DNA of 64,000 nucleotides, from NCBI GenBank assembly GCA_002367105.1, contig DFCS01000044.1, positions 372,633 to 436,632 on the forward strand, given 5' to 3'. This DNA comes from Hungatella sp. UBA3048 (GTDB lineage: Bacteria; Bacillota; Clostridia; Lachnospirales; Lachnospiraceae). The position numbers and the translations under genes are program-made. Under the pieces are notes generated by a model, which saw only the letters and a program-made list of their open reading frames with translations, had not been told where the DNA came from and did no database searches. This document shows, one piece after another, positions 9,030-17,250 of this stretch (position 1 is its first letter; each line of letters starts with the position of its first letter).

Positions 9030-10391
9030 TTATGCTCTTTCCTTTGCCATATCTTCCTTCTTCTCCTGAATCAGGCTTCTTGAATAGAGTACAAAGGAGG
9101 CAATCCAAAGAACCAGAATAATTAATGGAAGGAAATCTCCCTGCAGCGCCTTTACTGCGTGTGAAAATGCATAAGTAAATATAGGGCCGTCAATGCTTGA
9201 GTTGGAAATCATCTGCCCAGGCGCAAGCTCCACGGCCTTGGTGGTATTAGCCAGCTCTGTCATAAAAGGAGCAAAGGCAGTACCCACCCATAAAAATACC
9301 GGTGTAAAAATAGTACATTGAATCAGCATACGCAGGATGTTTCCCCTGCACACCAGGTATGCAGGTACTGCAATTGCAATGTTAATGATACCGGCAAAAG
9401 GTAATATCTTATTGCCAGGAAGGATAAAGGACATAATAAGGGTCACAGGCACCGTCCAGATAACAGCCAGCCAAATTTCATTGGCCCCTCCAAGAAACGG
9501 CCAGTCTAAACCTACATACATCTCTCTGTCTGCAAATTTGCTCTGCATAAATTCCGAAACCGCGTTGGAGATCGGCTCCAAAGCCTGCATGAAGTATTTT
9601 GAGATCACAGGGAATAAGGTGAGGGCGGTGGCACACTGTACTCCAAGAGTTAATACCCCTGCTAAATCGTACCTTGCCAAAGCTCCGAAAATAATTCCTA
9701 AAAGGAAACCCAAAATATGATTTTCCGCAAAAATACCAAGCTTTTCTTTTAAATCCTCTGCATTAAATGATTTGTTAAGTCCTGGAATCTTCCGAAGGAT
9801 ACAGTCTACAATATACATAGGTGCCGCAAGAAAAACCATCTTATGAGTACAGGTGACTCCCGGAATTCCGGAAAGCTTACTGATTCGGTGTTGATGGAAA
9901 TCAGCGGATTTCAGCTCAAAAACCACCTGAACTGCCGCAACGATAAATGCTACGATTACATTGCCTGTTATGTAGTAAACCGCAACTGCCGTAAAGATTT
10001 TACCCCACACATTCCATAAATCCGCATTAAAGGTATCCGTCTTGTTCATGGCCAGCATGATAATATTAATGACGATTAAAAGGGGAAACATCAAAAATGC
10101 ATAAGGCCAGGACCAGGAAATCGTGGACATTGTGGTCCAGCCCCCATCGGTAATGGGAAGATCAATACCGGAAAACTTTAACATGGCAGTTGCCGCCGGT
10201 GTGATCACTCCGGTCATGTAGTTGATCAGCATGCTCATTCCGGAAAATGCCACACCAAGGGTAATGCCTGATGAAACGGCGTCTTTAACTTTCATTTTAA
10301 CAATTAATCCGGCTATGATAATGATTACCGGTACAAATACAGCAGCCCCAAGCCCCAGAAAGAAATTTACAGTATTCGCTAACATCTGCAT
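9030..10391 (-). CDS. PTS system galactitol-type transporter subunit IIC
   Basis: 453 residues, strongly hydrophobic with roughly ten to twelve membrane segments. The beginning (NFFLGLGAAVFVPVIIIIAG) and blocks such as ADLWNVWGKIFTAV and PFLGGANEIW match the GatC family, which forms the membrane channel of the galactitol/ribitol class of PTS. It works with the IIB and IIA proteins encoded upstream. Family membership does not fix the substrate: related systems carry galactitol, arabitol, ribitol and other sugars, and no polyol dehydrogenase is present here. Confidence 0.9.
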   Translation of the reverse strand: MQMLANTVNFFLGLGAAVFVPVIIIIAGLIVKMKVKDAVSSGITLGVAFSGMSMLINYMTGVITPAATAMLKFSGIDLPITDGGWTTMSTISWSWPYAFLMFPLLIVINIIMLAMNKTDTFNADLWNVWGKIFTAVAVYYITGNVIVAFIVAAVQVVFELKSADFHQHRISKLSGIPGVTCTHKMVFLAAPMYIVDCILRKIPGLNKSFNAEDLKEKLGIFAENHILGFLLGIIFGALARYDLAGVLTLGVQCATALTLFPVISKYFMQALEPISNAVSEFMQSKFADREMYVGLDWPFLGGANEIWLAVIWTVPVTLIMSFILPGNKILPFAGIINIAIAVPAYLVCRGNILRMLIQCTIFTPVFLWVGTAFAPFMTELANTTKAVELAPGQMISNSSIDGPIFTYAFSHAVKALQGDFLPLIILVLWIASFVLYSRSLIQEKKEDMAKERA

Positions 10392-10424
10392 CCTCTTTAC
10401 CTCCTTATTTTACAATCTCTAAAT

Positions 10425-10724
10425 TTATAGATTCTTCTTTTTGTAATCCGCGATTGCTTTTAACAGTTTATCAAACTCCTGATCTTTCCCAATGCCTGTG
10501 AGAAATGCGATACCATTGATCACAGGGATCGGATATTCCTTTGCATTTTTCACTATGGTAATATAAGCTGCGCTGCCGTCCATATAACGGTCGACAGACT
10601 TTAAATCCACAGCCTCCACCAAAGCATCCACTTTCTTTTCCTTTAACATACGGTTTACCTTGCTTGCTACTGTCTGTGAAGTAGCCACACCGCTTCCGCA
10701 GGCTACAATAACTCTGATTCCCAT
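10425..10724 (-). CDS. PTS system galactitol-type subunit IIB
   Basis: About 99 residues. The phosphocysteine loop VIVACGSGVATSQ (Cys9) is that of GatB-like IIB proteins, which pass phosphate from IIA to the sugar on IIC. The ATG at 10722-10724 is preferred over the TTG two codons earlier because AGGAGG lies nine bases before it. It sits between the IIA gene (33 bases upstream) and the IIC gene. Confidence 0.9.
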   Translation of the reverse strand: MGIRVIVACGSGVATSQTVASKVNRMLKEKKVDALVEAVDLKSVDRYMDGSAAYITIVKNAKEYPIPVINGIAFLTGIGKDQEFDKLLKAIADYKKKNL

Positions 10725-10757
10725 GGTCAAACCCCTCCTTTGATTTCATACGGATCC

Positions 10758-11228
10758 TTACGATTCCATACCCTTGATGCCGCAGACCAGCGCAAAGTAT
10801 TCATCTGCTGTTTTGGCATTGTTTAAACGCTCCATTAATTCCTCATTCTGAAAATTTTCCACCAATATCTGCAGCAGATCGATGTGCTCATCTGATTTTA
10901 AAAATCCCAGCATAAAAATAAATCTAACCTGATGGACTTCATCGTTATTTGCCATTTCCCTCCATTCAACAGCTTCTTTCAGCCGGATAGGAGCGATAAA
11001 CGGCCGGATGATCTGGCTGATATCTGTATGGGGAATGGCAACCGGATAGGGCTTAATGGGTAGTGCTGTTGGATAGCTTTCTTCCCTTACCTTTAGTGAA
11101 TCCAGATAAGTTTCTTTAACAAATCCTTTTTTAAACAGAATGTCCGCCATCCGTTTTAACACTTCGGTCTGGTCCGCCGCTTCTAAGTCCAGCAGAACCA
11201 GGTCCCGAAATAACATATCCTTTTTCAA
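10758..11228 (-). CDS. PTS sugar transporter subunit IIA (fructose/mannitol fold)
   Basis: 156 residues, full length. The phosphorylated histidine is His67 in PVAIPHTDIS; FIFMLGFLKSDEHIDLLQIL is the usual closing half of the PTS_EIIA_2 fold. It receives phosphate from HPr and passes it to IIB. It is the first gene of the operon. The start codon is TTG, set by AAAGGAGG six bases upstream; no ATG fits the reading frame before residue 5. The promoter region upstream holds a perfect 13-bp palindrome. Confidence 0.9.
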   Translation of the reverse strand: MKKDMLFRDLVLLDLEAADQTEVLKRMADILFKKGFVKETYLDSLKVREESYPTALPIKPYPVAIPHTDISQIIRPFIAPIRLKEAVEWREMANNDEVHQVRFIFMLGFLKSDEHIDLLQILVENFQNEELMERLNNAKTADEYFALVCGIKGMES

Positions 11229-11289
11229 ATGTAACCTCCTTTCATGCTTATCAATTACCGGTAATAATCAAGCAATTTGTTATGTGCAA

Positions 11290-11329
11290 ATTATACCATT
11301 GGACCAACTCCCAATCCACAACCGTTGTG
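11290..11329 (-). promoter_or_regulatory. Promoter and candidate operator of the PTS-aldolase-DhaKL operon
   Basis: On the minus strand a perfect TATAAT (11290-11295) lies 61 bases before the TTG start of the IIA gene, but no good -35 element is found at 17 bases, as expected for an activated promoter. A perfect palindrome CACAAC-C-GTTGTG (11317-11329) occupies the -35 region and could be the site of the PRD regulator. A second short palindrome, TTACCGGTAA, lies in the leader. Confidence 0.5.
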
Positions 11330-11475
11330 TACAATTATCAATCTTGTCATTGCGCAAAATTGGGATCATAAAAGCCCACCCCTTTGAAAATGGGGAAGGC
11401 TCTGCATAACTTCCAACAGTCAGACTTTCATAGCGTGATTTACGCTTTGGACCCTCAACTTGAAACGTTTAAAAA

Positions 11476-11528
11476 GATAAAAAGTAGGTTTCAATTGAGA
11501 GTATCTCTATTGAAACCTACTTTTTATC
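11476..11528 (-). terminator. Terminator after the lactonase gene
   Basis: A 20-base perfect inverted repeat (11476-11495 with 11509-11528) with A- and T-rich outer arms; it can work in either direction but serves the minus-strand lactonase. The rest of the 11330-11475 stretch shows no gene. Confidence 0.85.
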
Positions 11529-11570
11529 AAGATAGATATCCATGATGGAAACGTATATCATTTCCACTAG

Positions 11571-12644
11571 TTACATCTGGAAAAATCGGATGCACACCGG
11601 TGCCCCGGTATTAATTTGGTTTACCTGATTCATATGACCATTCTCATCGATTTCAAATACTGTGATTGTATCACTGTCTTGATTGCCAACTAAAATATAT
11701 TTTCCAGATTGGTCAATTGCAAAATTCCGAGGTGTTTTTCCACCGCAGAATTGTCTTTCGACGAATGTCAGGCCTCCATCCTCTTCGATTTGATAGCAAG
11801 CCAGACTATCATGTCCTCGATTCGAAGCATAGAGAAATTTTCCATCTGGAGTAATATGAAGGTCAGAGCTTGTATTGTTCCCGGTAAAATCCGTCGGAAG
11901 TGTATTCACAGCATTCTGAAATTCCATCTTGCCAGCAACATATGTAAAATGCATTACTTTAGAAGTAATTTCATTAATCAAATAGAAATGCTTCCCATCT
12001 TTTCCGAACTCTCCGTATCTGGGGCCGCTTCCTGCAGGCACACGAACTGAAGCGCTATCATCAGAATATGGGGCGCTTCCTTCATATCGATATGCAACAA
12101 GCCTATCGATTCCCAGATCAGAGACATAAAGCAATTCCTGATCAGGCGCAAAAATACAGCTATGTGCATGAGGACCTTCCTGACGTGACTGATGAATACT
12201 GCTGCCCTCATGCTGAAATAACCGGCATTCATTTTTAACATTTCCTTTTTCATCAATTGGATATACAGTCAATGAGCCACTGGAATAATTAGATATAGCA
12301 ATAAATTGTCCGTTTGGCCCAATTGCAATATGACACGGGTCATCCCCATAAGTATTCCAGCTGCCTTCTATGCTCATATTGCCTTCATTATCATAAGTGA
12401 GCTGGGTCATACCGCCGCCGGTCTTTCCCAAATATTCTTTCATCTCATTAACTGCATAAATCTTTTTATTTATCTCATCTACACATAGGAAAGAAGGATT
12501 TTTGACCGCAATTTCTTTTTTTATTTCTATTTTGCCTTCTTCAAATGTACAGAATGAAATTCCCTTTCCTTTTCCTTGAAATACTTCACCTGTTCCAAAT
12601 AAAATTGGTTCCGTGTAACTGCCAATAACAAAATATTGTTTCAA
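11571..12644 (-). CDS. Lactonase family protein (seven-bladed beta-propeller, YbhE/Pgl type)
   Basis: 357 residues. The repeated blade ends (GPNGQFIAISNYSSGSLTVYPI, TPDGKFLYASNRGHDSLACY, DQSGKYILVGNQDSDTITVF) spaced along the chain show the beta-propeller of the Lactonase/6-phosphogluconolactonase family. Such enzymes open sugar-phosphate or other lactones; the true substrate here is uncertain. The start is TTG (12642-12644) with a weak GGATGGAA motif upstream. It follows a broken MarR gene with a 38-base gap, so it may be the target gene once controlled by that repressor. Confidence 0.82.
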   Translation of the reverse strand: MKQYFVIGSYTEPILFGTGEVFQGKGKGISFCTFEEGKIEIKKEIAVKNPSFLCVDEINKKIYAVNEMKEYLGKTGGGMTQLTYDNEGNMSIEGSWNTYGDDPCHIAIGPNGQFIAISNYSSGSLTVYPIDEKGNVKNECRLFQHEGSSIHQSRQEGPHAHSCIFAPDQELLYVSDLGIDRLVAYRYEGSAPYSDDSASVRVPAGSGPRYGEFGKDGKHFYLINEITSKVMHFTYVAGKMEFQNAVNTLPTDFTGNNTSSDLHITPDGKFLYASNRGHDSLACYQIEEDGGLTFVERQFCGGKTPRNFAIDQSGKYILVGNQDSDTITVFEIDENGHMNQVNQINTGAPVCIRFFQM

Positions 12645-12681
12645 AGTTCTTATTCCATCCTTTCTGCTAGCTGTTAACGTA

Positions 12682-12992
12682 TTAATTCATATCAGTCAAT
12701 CGGATGTTTCCTGGATGCTTTTTACGTGAAATGTTTTCATGAGCTTTTTGCAGCAACAACAGAAATTGTTCCTGTTCTGCTGTCGTCATACCGCTATGCA
12801 GCTGCTGTTCTGTTCTGTTCTTTTAAATACCTCACGCAGCGCTTCTAAAACCTTATCACATTTTTCAGTAACCTTGATATTCATTGTACGCCCATCATCT
12901 TCACGGCTATAACGAATAATAAAGCCATTCTTCTCTAAGCCATTTAGCAAGCTGGTTACCGAGGGGCCTTTTAGCTGCATCATATTCTCCAA
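12682..12992 (-). pseudogene. MarR family regulator remnant (N-terminal deletion plus frameshift)
   Basis: The frame starting near 12992 encodes the recognition helix and wing of a MarR repressor (LKGPSVTSLLNGLEKNGFIIRYSREDDGRTMN) but lacks the first ~45-50 residues, including dimer helix 1. Near 12805-12825 the minus strand has three tandem copies of GAACA; removing one copy restores a reading frame that runs ...MTTAEQEQFLLLLQKAHENISRK to a stop at 12682. So two lesions are visible: a 5-base expansion and a deletion joining the operator region to mid-gene. A very short protein from the RBS GGAGA at 12985 could still be made. Function is probably lost. Confidence 0.75.
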
Positions 12993-12997
12993 AAATC

Positions 12998-13040
12998 AAA
13001 GTAGAACTCTACTATGGTATATGAGTAGAATTCTACTTTG
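12998..13040 (-). promoter_or_regulatory. Double palindromic operator and promoter before the MarR remnant
   Basis: Two 14-bp palindromes, AGTAGAACTCTACT (13000-13013) and AGTAGAATTCTACT (13024-13037), 24 bases apart, themselves arranged as a larger dyad. On the minus strand TAGACA, a 17-base spacer containing the second palindrome, and TATACC form a promoter that would be covered by bound repressor. This is typical MarR autoregulation; the sites look intact although the gene is broken. Confidence 0.65.
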
Positions 13041-13091
13041 TCTATAGCTGCTTTTTTAATCTGAATGGCAGGGTACTATTTCCTTTTAATA

Positions 13092-14318
13092 TTATCTTTC
13101 TGTAAATTTCTCTACAATTTTAAGAAGCAGTTCTACCACTTTCTCCATGGACTGAACGGGAATGAACTCAAACTTTCCATGGTAGTTATAGCCTCCGGTG
13201 CACAGGTTTGGACAAGGAAGCCCTTCATAAGACAAACGGGCTCCATCCGTGCCTCCGCGGATGGGGGTTACCAGAGGTTCTATTCCGATTTCCTCCATGG
13301 AAGTCTTTGCTATATCGATCAGGTACATGTGAGGCTGGATCTTTTCCTTCATGTTATAGTAACTGTCCTTTATAGTAAGTTCCACGGTCCCTGCATGATA
13401 GCGGCTGTTAAGGTATTCCGCCACTCTCTCCATAAATGCCTTTTTCTCTTCAAATCTCTCTTTGCTGTGATCCCGGATAATATAATCCATGCGGGCTTCT
13501 TCCACCGTTCCGCTCATATAATCCAAATGGAAAAATCCCTCATATCCTTCCGTATACATAGGATTTTCAGCAGCTGGCAGCATGTTGTGGAACTCCATGG
13601 CCATCAGCAGGGCATTCCTCATTCTTCCCTTGGAAGATCCTGGGTGGATGCTGGAGCCGTGCACCCGGACCTTTGCGGAAGCTGCATTGAAATTCTCATA
13701 CTCCAGCTCTCCTAACCCACCGCCGTCTACGGTATAAGCAACATCTGCGCCAAAGCCCTTTACATCAAAGAAATCTGCGCCTCTTCCAACCTCTTCATCC
13801 GGTGTAAAGCCAATGCGGATGGTTCCATGGGGAATCTCCGGATGGGATAAAAGATACTCCGCCATAGCCATGATCTCGGCAACTCCGGCTTTGTCATCCG
13901 CGCCCAACAGGGTGGTTCCGTCCGTTGTAATAATATCCTGCTCCTTATACTTTAATAGATCCGGAAAATCGCTTGCTTTCATGACCAGTCCGGTTTCTTT
14001 ATTCATCAGGATATCACCGCCGTCATAATTTTTCACGATCTGCGGCTTCACTCCCGTCCCGGAATATGCAGGCGCGGTGTCCATATGTGCAATAAAGCCA
14101 AGCACCGGAACAGGCTTTTCCATGGTGGCAGGTATGGTGGCATAAACGTAGCTATGCTCATCTACCATCACATGCTCCGCCTTCATGGCCTGAAGCTGGG
14201 CTGCCAGTTCTCTGGCTAACACCCGCTGCTTTTCCGTACTGGGAACTGCATCCATATCCTCCTTAGACTGTGTGTCAAAGGATATATACTTTAAAAAATT
14301 ATCTAACACTTGTGACAT
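13092..14318 (-). CDS. pepT: Peptidase T (tripeptidase)
   Basis: 408 residues, the normal PepT length. PepT is a cytoplasmic dinuclear zinc aminotripeptidase of the M20 family. Metal ligand motifs are visible: GFIAHMDTAP, TTLLGADDKAG, TPDEEVGRGADFFD and the closing CTGGYNYHGKFE. Only the ATG at 14316-14318 (MSQVLDNFL) agrees with a ribosome site, AGAGGCGAT about eight bases upstream; the longer open frame would run into the gene upstream. A 26-base gap to the membrane protein gene suggests joint transcription. No clear terminator was seen after it. Confidence 0.92.
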   Translation of the reverse strand: MSQVLDNFLKYISFDTQSKEDMDAVPSTEKQRVLARELAAQLQAMKAEHVMVDEHSYVYATIPATMEKPVPVLGFIAHMDTAPAYSGTGVKPQIVKNYDGGDILMNKETGLVMKASDFPDLLKYKEQDIITTDGTTLLGADDKAGVAEIMAMAEYLLSHPEIPHGTIRIGFTPDEEVGRGADFFDVKGFGADVAYTVDGGGLGELEYENFNAASAKVRVHGSSIHPGSSKGRMRNALLMAMEFHNMLPAAENPMYTEGYEGFFHLDYMSGTVEEARMDYIIRDHSKERFEEKKAFMERVAEYLNSRYHAGTVELTIKDSYYNMKEKIQPHMYLIDIAKTSMEEIGIEPLVTPIRGGTDGARLSYEGLPCPNLCTGGYNYHGKFEFIPVQSMEKVVELLLKIVEKFTER

Positions 14319-14344
14319 AATCAAATCGCCTCTTTTTCTAAAAT

Positions 14345-15838
14345 TTATTTTTCCATGTTTAAAATGGCTTTTATAGCTCCTGCCGCGGACCATATTGACA
14401 GGCCGTAGCCAATGGCAAGGTCAATGAAAAATCCTCCCCACATATCCATATCGGACATCAATTTTCCAAAGTTGGAGAAAACAAAGACCAAGGTTTCAAA
14501 GCTGGCTTCATACTGGAAGTATCCCCTTGTCATGGATACGGCATAATCCAGAAGATTGGCTCCGGTGATCATTCCCGCTGTTATAATAAGACAAATAACG
14601 GCTCCCTTTTTATCCAGTGAACCTCCAAGCTTCTGATAGCCGCTTAAGGCAAGCTTAAGCATAACAAACCCGGCTATTCCGGCAACAAATCCCACCTGAC
14701 CGATGAGCACCCACAGCCCCACTCCTAAAAGAGAGGCAAACAGCGCCCCGATTACGCCAAAGAACGGATTGGACGGCTTTTGGTCAAGGGAAGCAGATAT
14801 CTGAAGGATTGCTTCCGGATCCACATTTTCAGGGTACATGCGGTATTTACCAGTCAGAATATCTTCCGGCAATTCCTCTTTTTTATCCTCAACTTTCCTT
14901 TTCACCTGGGTGATGAGTTCCTGGAACCCATCCTTGTTCTTTCTTCCCTCGATAGCAAGGGTATGGTATTTTTGATCCTCCGTTTCAACCATAAGCCTTT
15001 TTCCCGAAGCAGAGGAGGTATCATAAATCCGCACAACAGCCTCATATGGGATGATATCAAATCCCTCTGCATTGGCAATGATATAATCATTGGTCAAATA
15101 AAGCTGTTCTTTTTCATAGGAAGAAGTACTGGCCCCATTAAGCTGTCTGTCCAATGCAAGCAGTCTTTCTCCCGTCCATGCCTTTAAGGTTGTCCGGCTT
15201 ATCTTAAACCTCCGGCTGTTAAGATTCCATACCAAAATCAAGGTTCCTGCCAGGGCAGCCAAAAATCCGTACAAAAAAATGAGAGTAATTGTTTCCAAAG
15301 CATTGGAGGCCGGCTTTCTGGTGGTATCCAGATAGTATTCTCCGAAATAATCCGAAAAATTATCCTCCGTTACAAGTTTCTCTCCCCACATCTCATTGTA
15401 GCTCTCCATGGCATACTCCCGGATATCAGCCTCAATGCGCGACGACATGCCGTAAAATACCACAGGCTCCGGTGCGGCCTCGGATTCATCGTACAAATAG
15501 GATTGAATCTGTAAATATTCCTCAGGCAGATCCCCATGGATCTGTACAATATAAGGAAGCAGGTTTTCATCGTAAGCAAAGTAATAATGATTGGTTTCCT
15601 TAAAATCCGACGCAAACTCCCAGGTCATCATATTGGCCTTTATGCTGCTGTAAATATCTGCACCATTATACACATGAAACTCCATCGGTTCCACATCAGG
15701 CTTCGTATTTCCCAAAAGCTTCATGCCCATTCCTGCACCAAAAAAGGAAACGGCGGTGATATACAGGAAAATAACAGGTAACACCCAATGGTAAATCCGC
15801 GTCATCCGTTTCATCCTGCCAGACATCTGTTCTTTCAT
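14345..15838 (-). CDS. Membrane protein of unknown function
   Basis: About 497 residues, not confidently recognised. It has a membrane segment near residue 15-35, a long extracellular-looking domain rich in Tyr and acidic residues, a second membrane segment (LIFLYGFLAALAGTLILVW), a soluble domain with a PH-like pattern (YLTNDYIIANAEGFDIIPYEAVVRIYD), and four hydrophobic segments at the C-terminus. The ATG at 15838 (MKEQMSG) has GGGAGG eight bases upstream; an ATG two codons earlier is too close to it. It has its own promoter and is followed by pepT. Confidence 0.72.
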   Translation of the reverse strand: MKEQMSGRMKRMTRIYHWVLPVIFLYITAVSFFGAGMGMKLLGNTKPDVEPMEFHVYNGADIYSSIKANMMTWEFASDFKETNHYYFAYDENLLPYIVQIHGDLPEEYLQIQSYLYDESEAAPEPVVFYGMSSRIEADIREYAMESYNEMWGEKLVTEDNFSDYFGEYYLDTTRKPASNALETITLIFLYGFLAALAGTLILVWNLNSRRFKISRTTLKAWTGERLLALDRQLNGASTSSYEKEQLYLTNDYIIANAEGFDIIPYEAVVRIYDTSSASGKRLMVETEDQKYHTLAIEGRKNKDGFQELITQVKRKVEDKKEELPEDILTGKYRMYPENVDPEAILQISASLDQKPSNPFFGVIGALFASLLGVGLWVLIGQVGFVAGIAGFVMLKLALSGYQKLGGSLDKKGAVICLIITAGMITGANLLDYAVSMTRGYFQYEASFETLVFVFSNFGKLMSDMDMWGGFFIDLAIGYGLSIWSAAGAIKAILNMEK

Positions 15839-15869
15839 ACTCATAGCCTCCCATAATTTCCATTTTTTT

Positions 15870-15898
15870 ATTATACCATGGAACAATCAGGCTGTCCA
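15870..15898 (-). promoter_or_regulatory. Sigma-A promoter of the membrane protein - pepT unit
   Basis: Minus strand TGGACA (15893-15898), a 17-base spacer and TATAAT (15870-15875), about 30 bases before the start codon at 15838. Confidence 0.7.
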
Positions 15899-15913
15899 TG
15901 GCTCCATGTACAC

Positions 15914-15953
15914 AAAAAACGCGGAAAAAGCAAGCAGCCTTCCCAGCGTTTTT
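15914..15953 (-). terminator. Terminator of the histidine operon
   Basis: Minus strand: AAAAACGC and GGGAA pair with TTTTCC and GCGTTTTTT around a short loop, directly after the hisIE stop codon at 15961. The T-rich arm gives the release run. Confidence 0.75.
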
Positions 15954-15960
15954 ATAAGGT

Positions 15961-17250
15961 TCATCGATTGGACAGTTCCCTGGTAATATCTTCCCAGGAT
16001 ACTCCTTTATAAGCCATAAGCACCATCATATGATAAAGGAAATCTGAAATTTCGTATTTTACTTCCTCCGGATTCGGATTTTTGGCGGCTATGACAATTT
16101 CGGTTGACTCTTCTCCCAGCTTTTTTAATATCTTGTCAAGACCTTTGTCAAACAGATAATTGGTATAGGAACCTTCCTTTGGATTTGTCTTTCTGTCAAG
16201 GATTACATTAAATACCTCTTCAAATACCATTAAGGGGTTGCTCTCCTGATACTCTTTTTTAACAAGATTCTGATAAAAGCAGCTTCTTGCCCCTGTATGG
16301 CAGGCGGCTCCGATCTGGTTCACTTTTGCCAGCAGCGTATCATTGTCGCAATCCAGGGCCAGGGACTTCACATACTGATAGTGGCCGGAGGTTTCTCCCT
16401 TCCTCCAAAGGCTTTTACGGCTTCTGCTGTAATAGGTCATGCAGCCTGTCTTAAGTGTTTCGTGAAAGGCTTCTTCGTTCATGTAGGCCAGCATGAGCAC
16501 TTCTCCTGTCCTGTAATCCTGGGTGATTACCGGAATCAGACCATCGTCGCCCAGCTTAAACTGGTCAAAGCTTACCGGACTTTCAAAGGTATCCACTCCG
16601 ATTCCAAGGGCTTTTAAATCCTGCTTTAAATCCATGCAGTTCACTTTTCCGTCAAAGCTTCCCACCAGTCCTTTCACATTTTCCACCCCAAGGGCATAAG
16701 CAAAGAGATCTGCATCTTCCCCGCAGCCGGTGATCAAAAAGGCTTCCTCACAGGCAGAAACAGCCTGAAGTTTTTCCTCTGTAACACCATCCCCAAGGAT
16801 CATGACAGAAGCACCCAGCTGGGCATATTCCTTGGTCCGTTCCAAATACGAACAGTCCGGAAGATAAGCATAAATCTTATCATCTCCGAACCTGTCTGCC
16901 GCTTCCTTCATCAAATCCACATTTTCATCAAGGCTTACATCAAGAAAAGCTGCCTTTGCTCCAGCATAAAGGTATTTCTTCACATCCTCCAGCCGTCTGA
17001 CTCTTCCTCCTAAAATCACAGGAATATCAGACAGCCTTGCAATTTCCTTCATAAGGCCGATTGTTCGTTCATGATCTTCCTCTGATTCCGACAGATCATG
17101 CAGAAAGAGCTCATCAGCTCCGCTGTCTCCGTAAAAGCAGGCCAGCGTCAAAAGTTTTTCCCCATAGTACACCTTTTGATCATCAAGCCTTACTGCCTTC
17201 CCCTCCCGGATTCCAAAACCTGCAATTAGTTTTTTATATTCCATCATCAT
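15961..17250 (-). CDS. hisIE: HisIE (phosphoribosyl-AMP cyclohydrolase / phosphoribosyl-ATP pyrophosphatase) with an extra degenerate HisF-like barrel
   Basis: 429 residues, about twice a normal HisIE. Residues ~5-220 look like a HisF/HisA TIM barrel (GREG-like start, DIPVILGGRVRRLEDVKKYL, GASVMILGDG). Both catalytic Asp are gone: the CLDV motif reads GFGI, and the second Asp (AID) is replaced in YAYLPD. Residues ~225-330 are HisI, with zinc Cys301, Cys317 and Cys324 and the DCDND motif. Residues ~340-429 are HisE, with GEESTEIVIAAKN. So steps 2 and 3 of histidine synthesis are covered. The start is one of three ATGs at 17242-17250; it overlaps hisA, with GGGGAGG just upstream. Confidence 0.9.
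   Translation of the reverse strand: MMMEYKKLIAGFGIREGKAVRLDDQKVYYGEKLLTLACFYGDSGADELFLHDLSESEEDHERTIGLMKEIARLSDIPVILGGRVRRLEDVKKYLYAGAKAAFLDVSLDENVDLMKEAADRFGDDKIYAYLPDCSYLERTKEYAQLGASVMILGDGVTEEKLQAVSACEEAFLITGCGEDADLFAYALGVENVKGLVGSFDGKVNCMDLKQDLKALGIGVDTFESPVSFDQFKLGDDGLIPVITQDYRTGEVLMLAYMNEEAFHETLKTGCMTYYSRSRKSLWRKGETSGHYQYVKSLALDCDNDTLLAKVNQIGAACHTGARSCFYQNLVKKEYQESNPLMVFEEVFNVILDRKTNPKEGSYTNYLFDKGLDKILKKLGEESTEIVIAAKNPNPEEVKYEISDFLYHMMVLMAYKGVSWEDITRELSNR

Noticed and set aside
10471..10749. 92-codon minus-strand frame over the IIB gene
   Set aside because: It is a shifted frame over the well-supported PTS IIB gene.
12805..12825. Programmed phase variation of the MarR gene
   Set aside because: Three 5-base repeats could slip, but the missing N-terminal part means that restoring the frame would not restore a full repressor.
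13065..13715. 216-codon plus-strand frame over pepT
   Set aside because: Shadow frame over an intact peptidase T gene.
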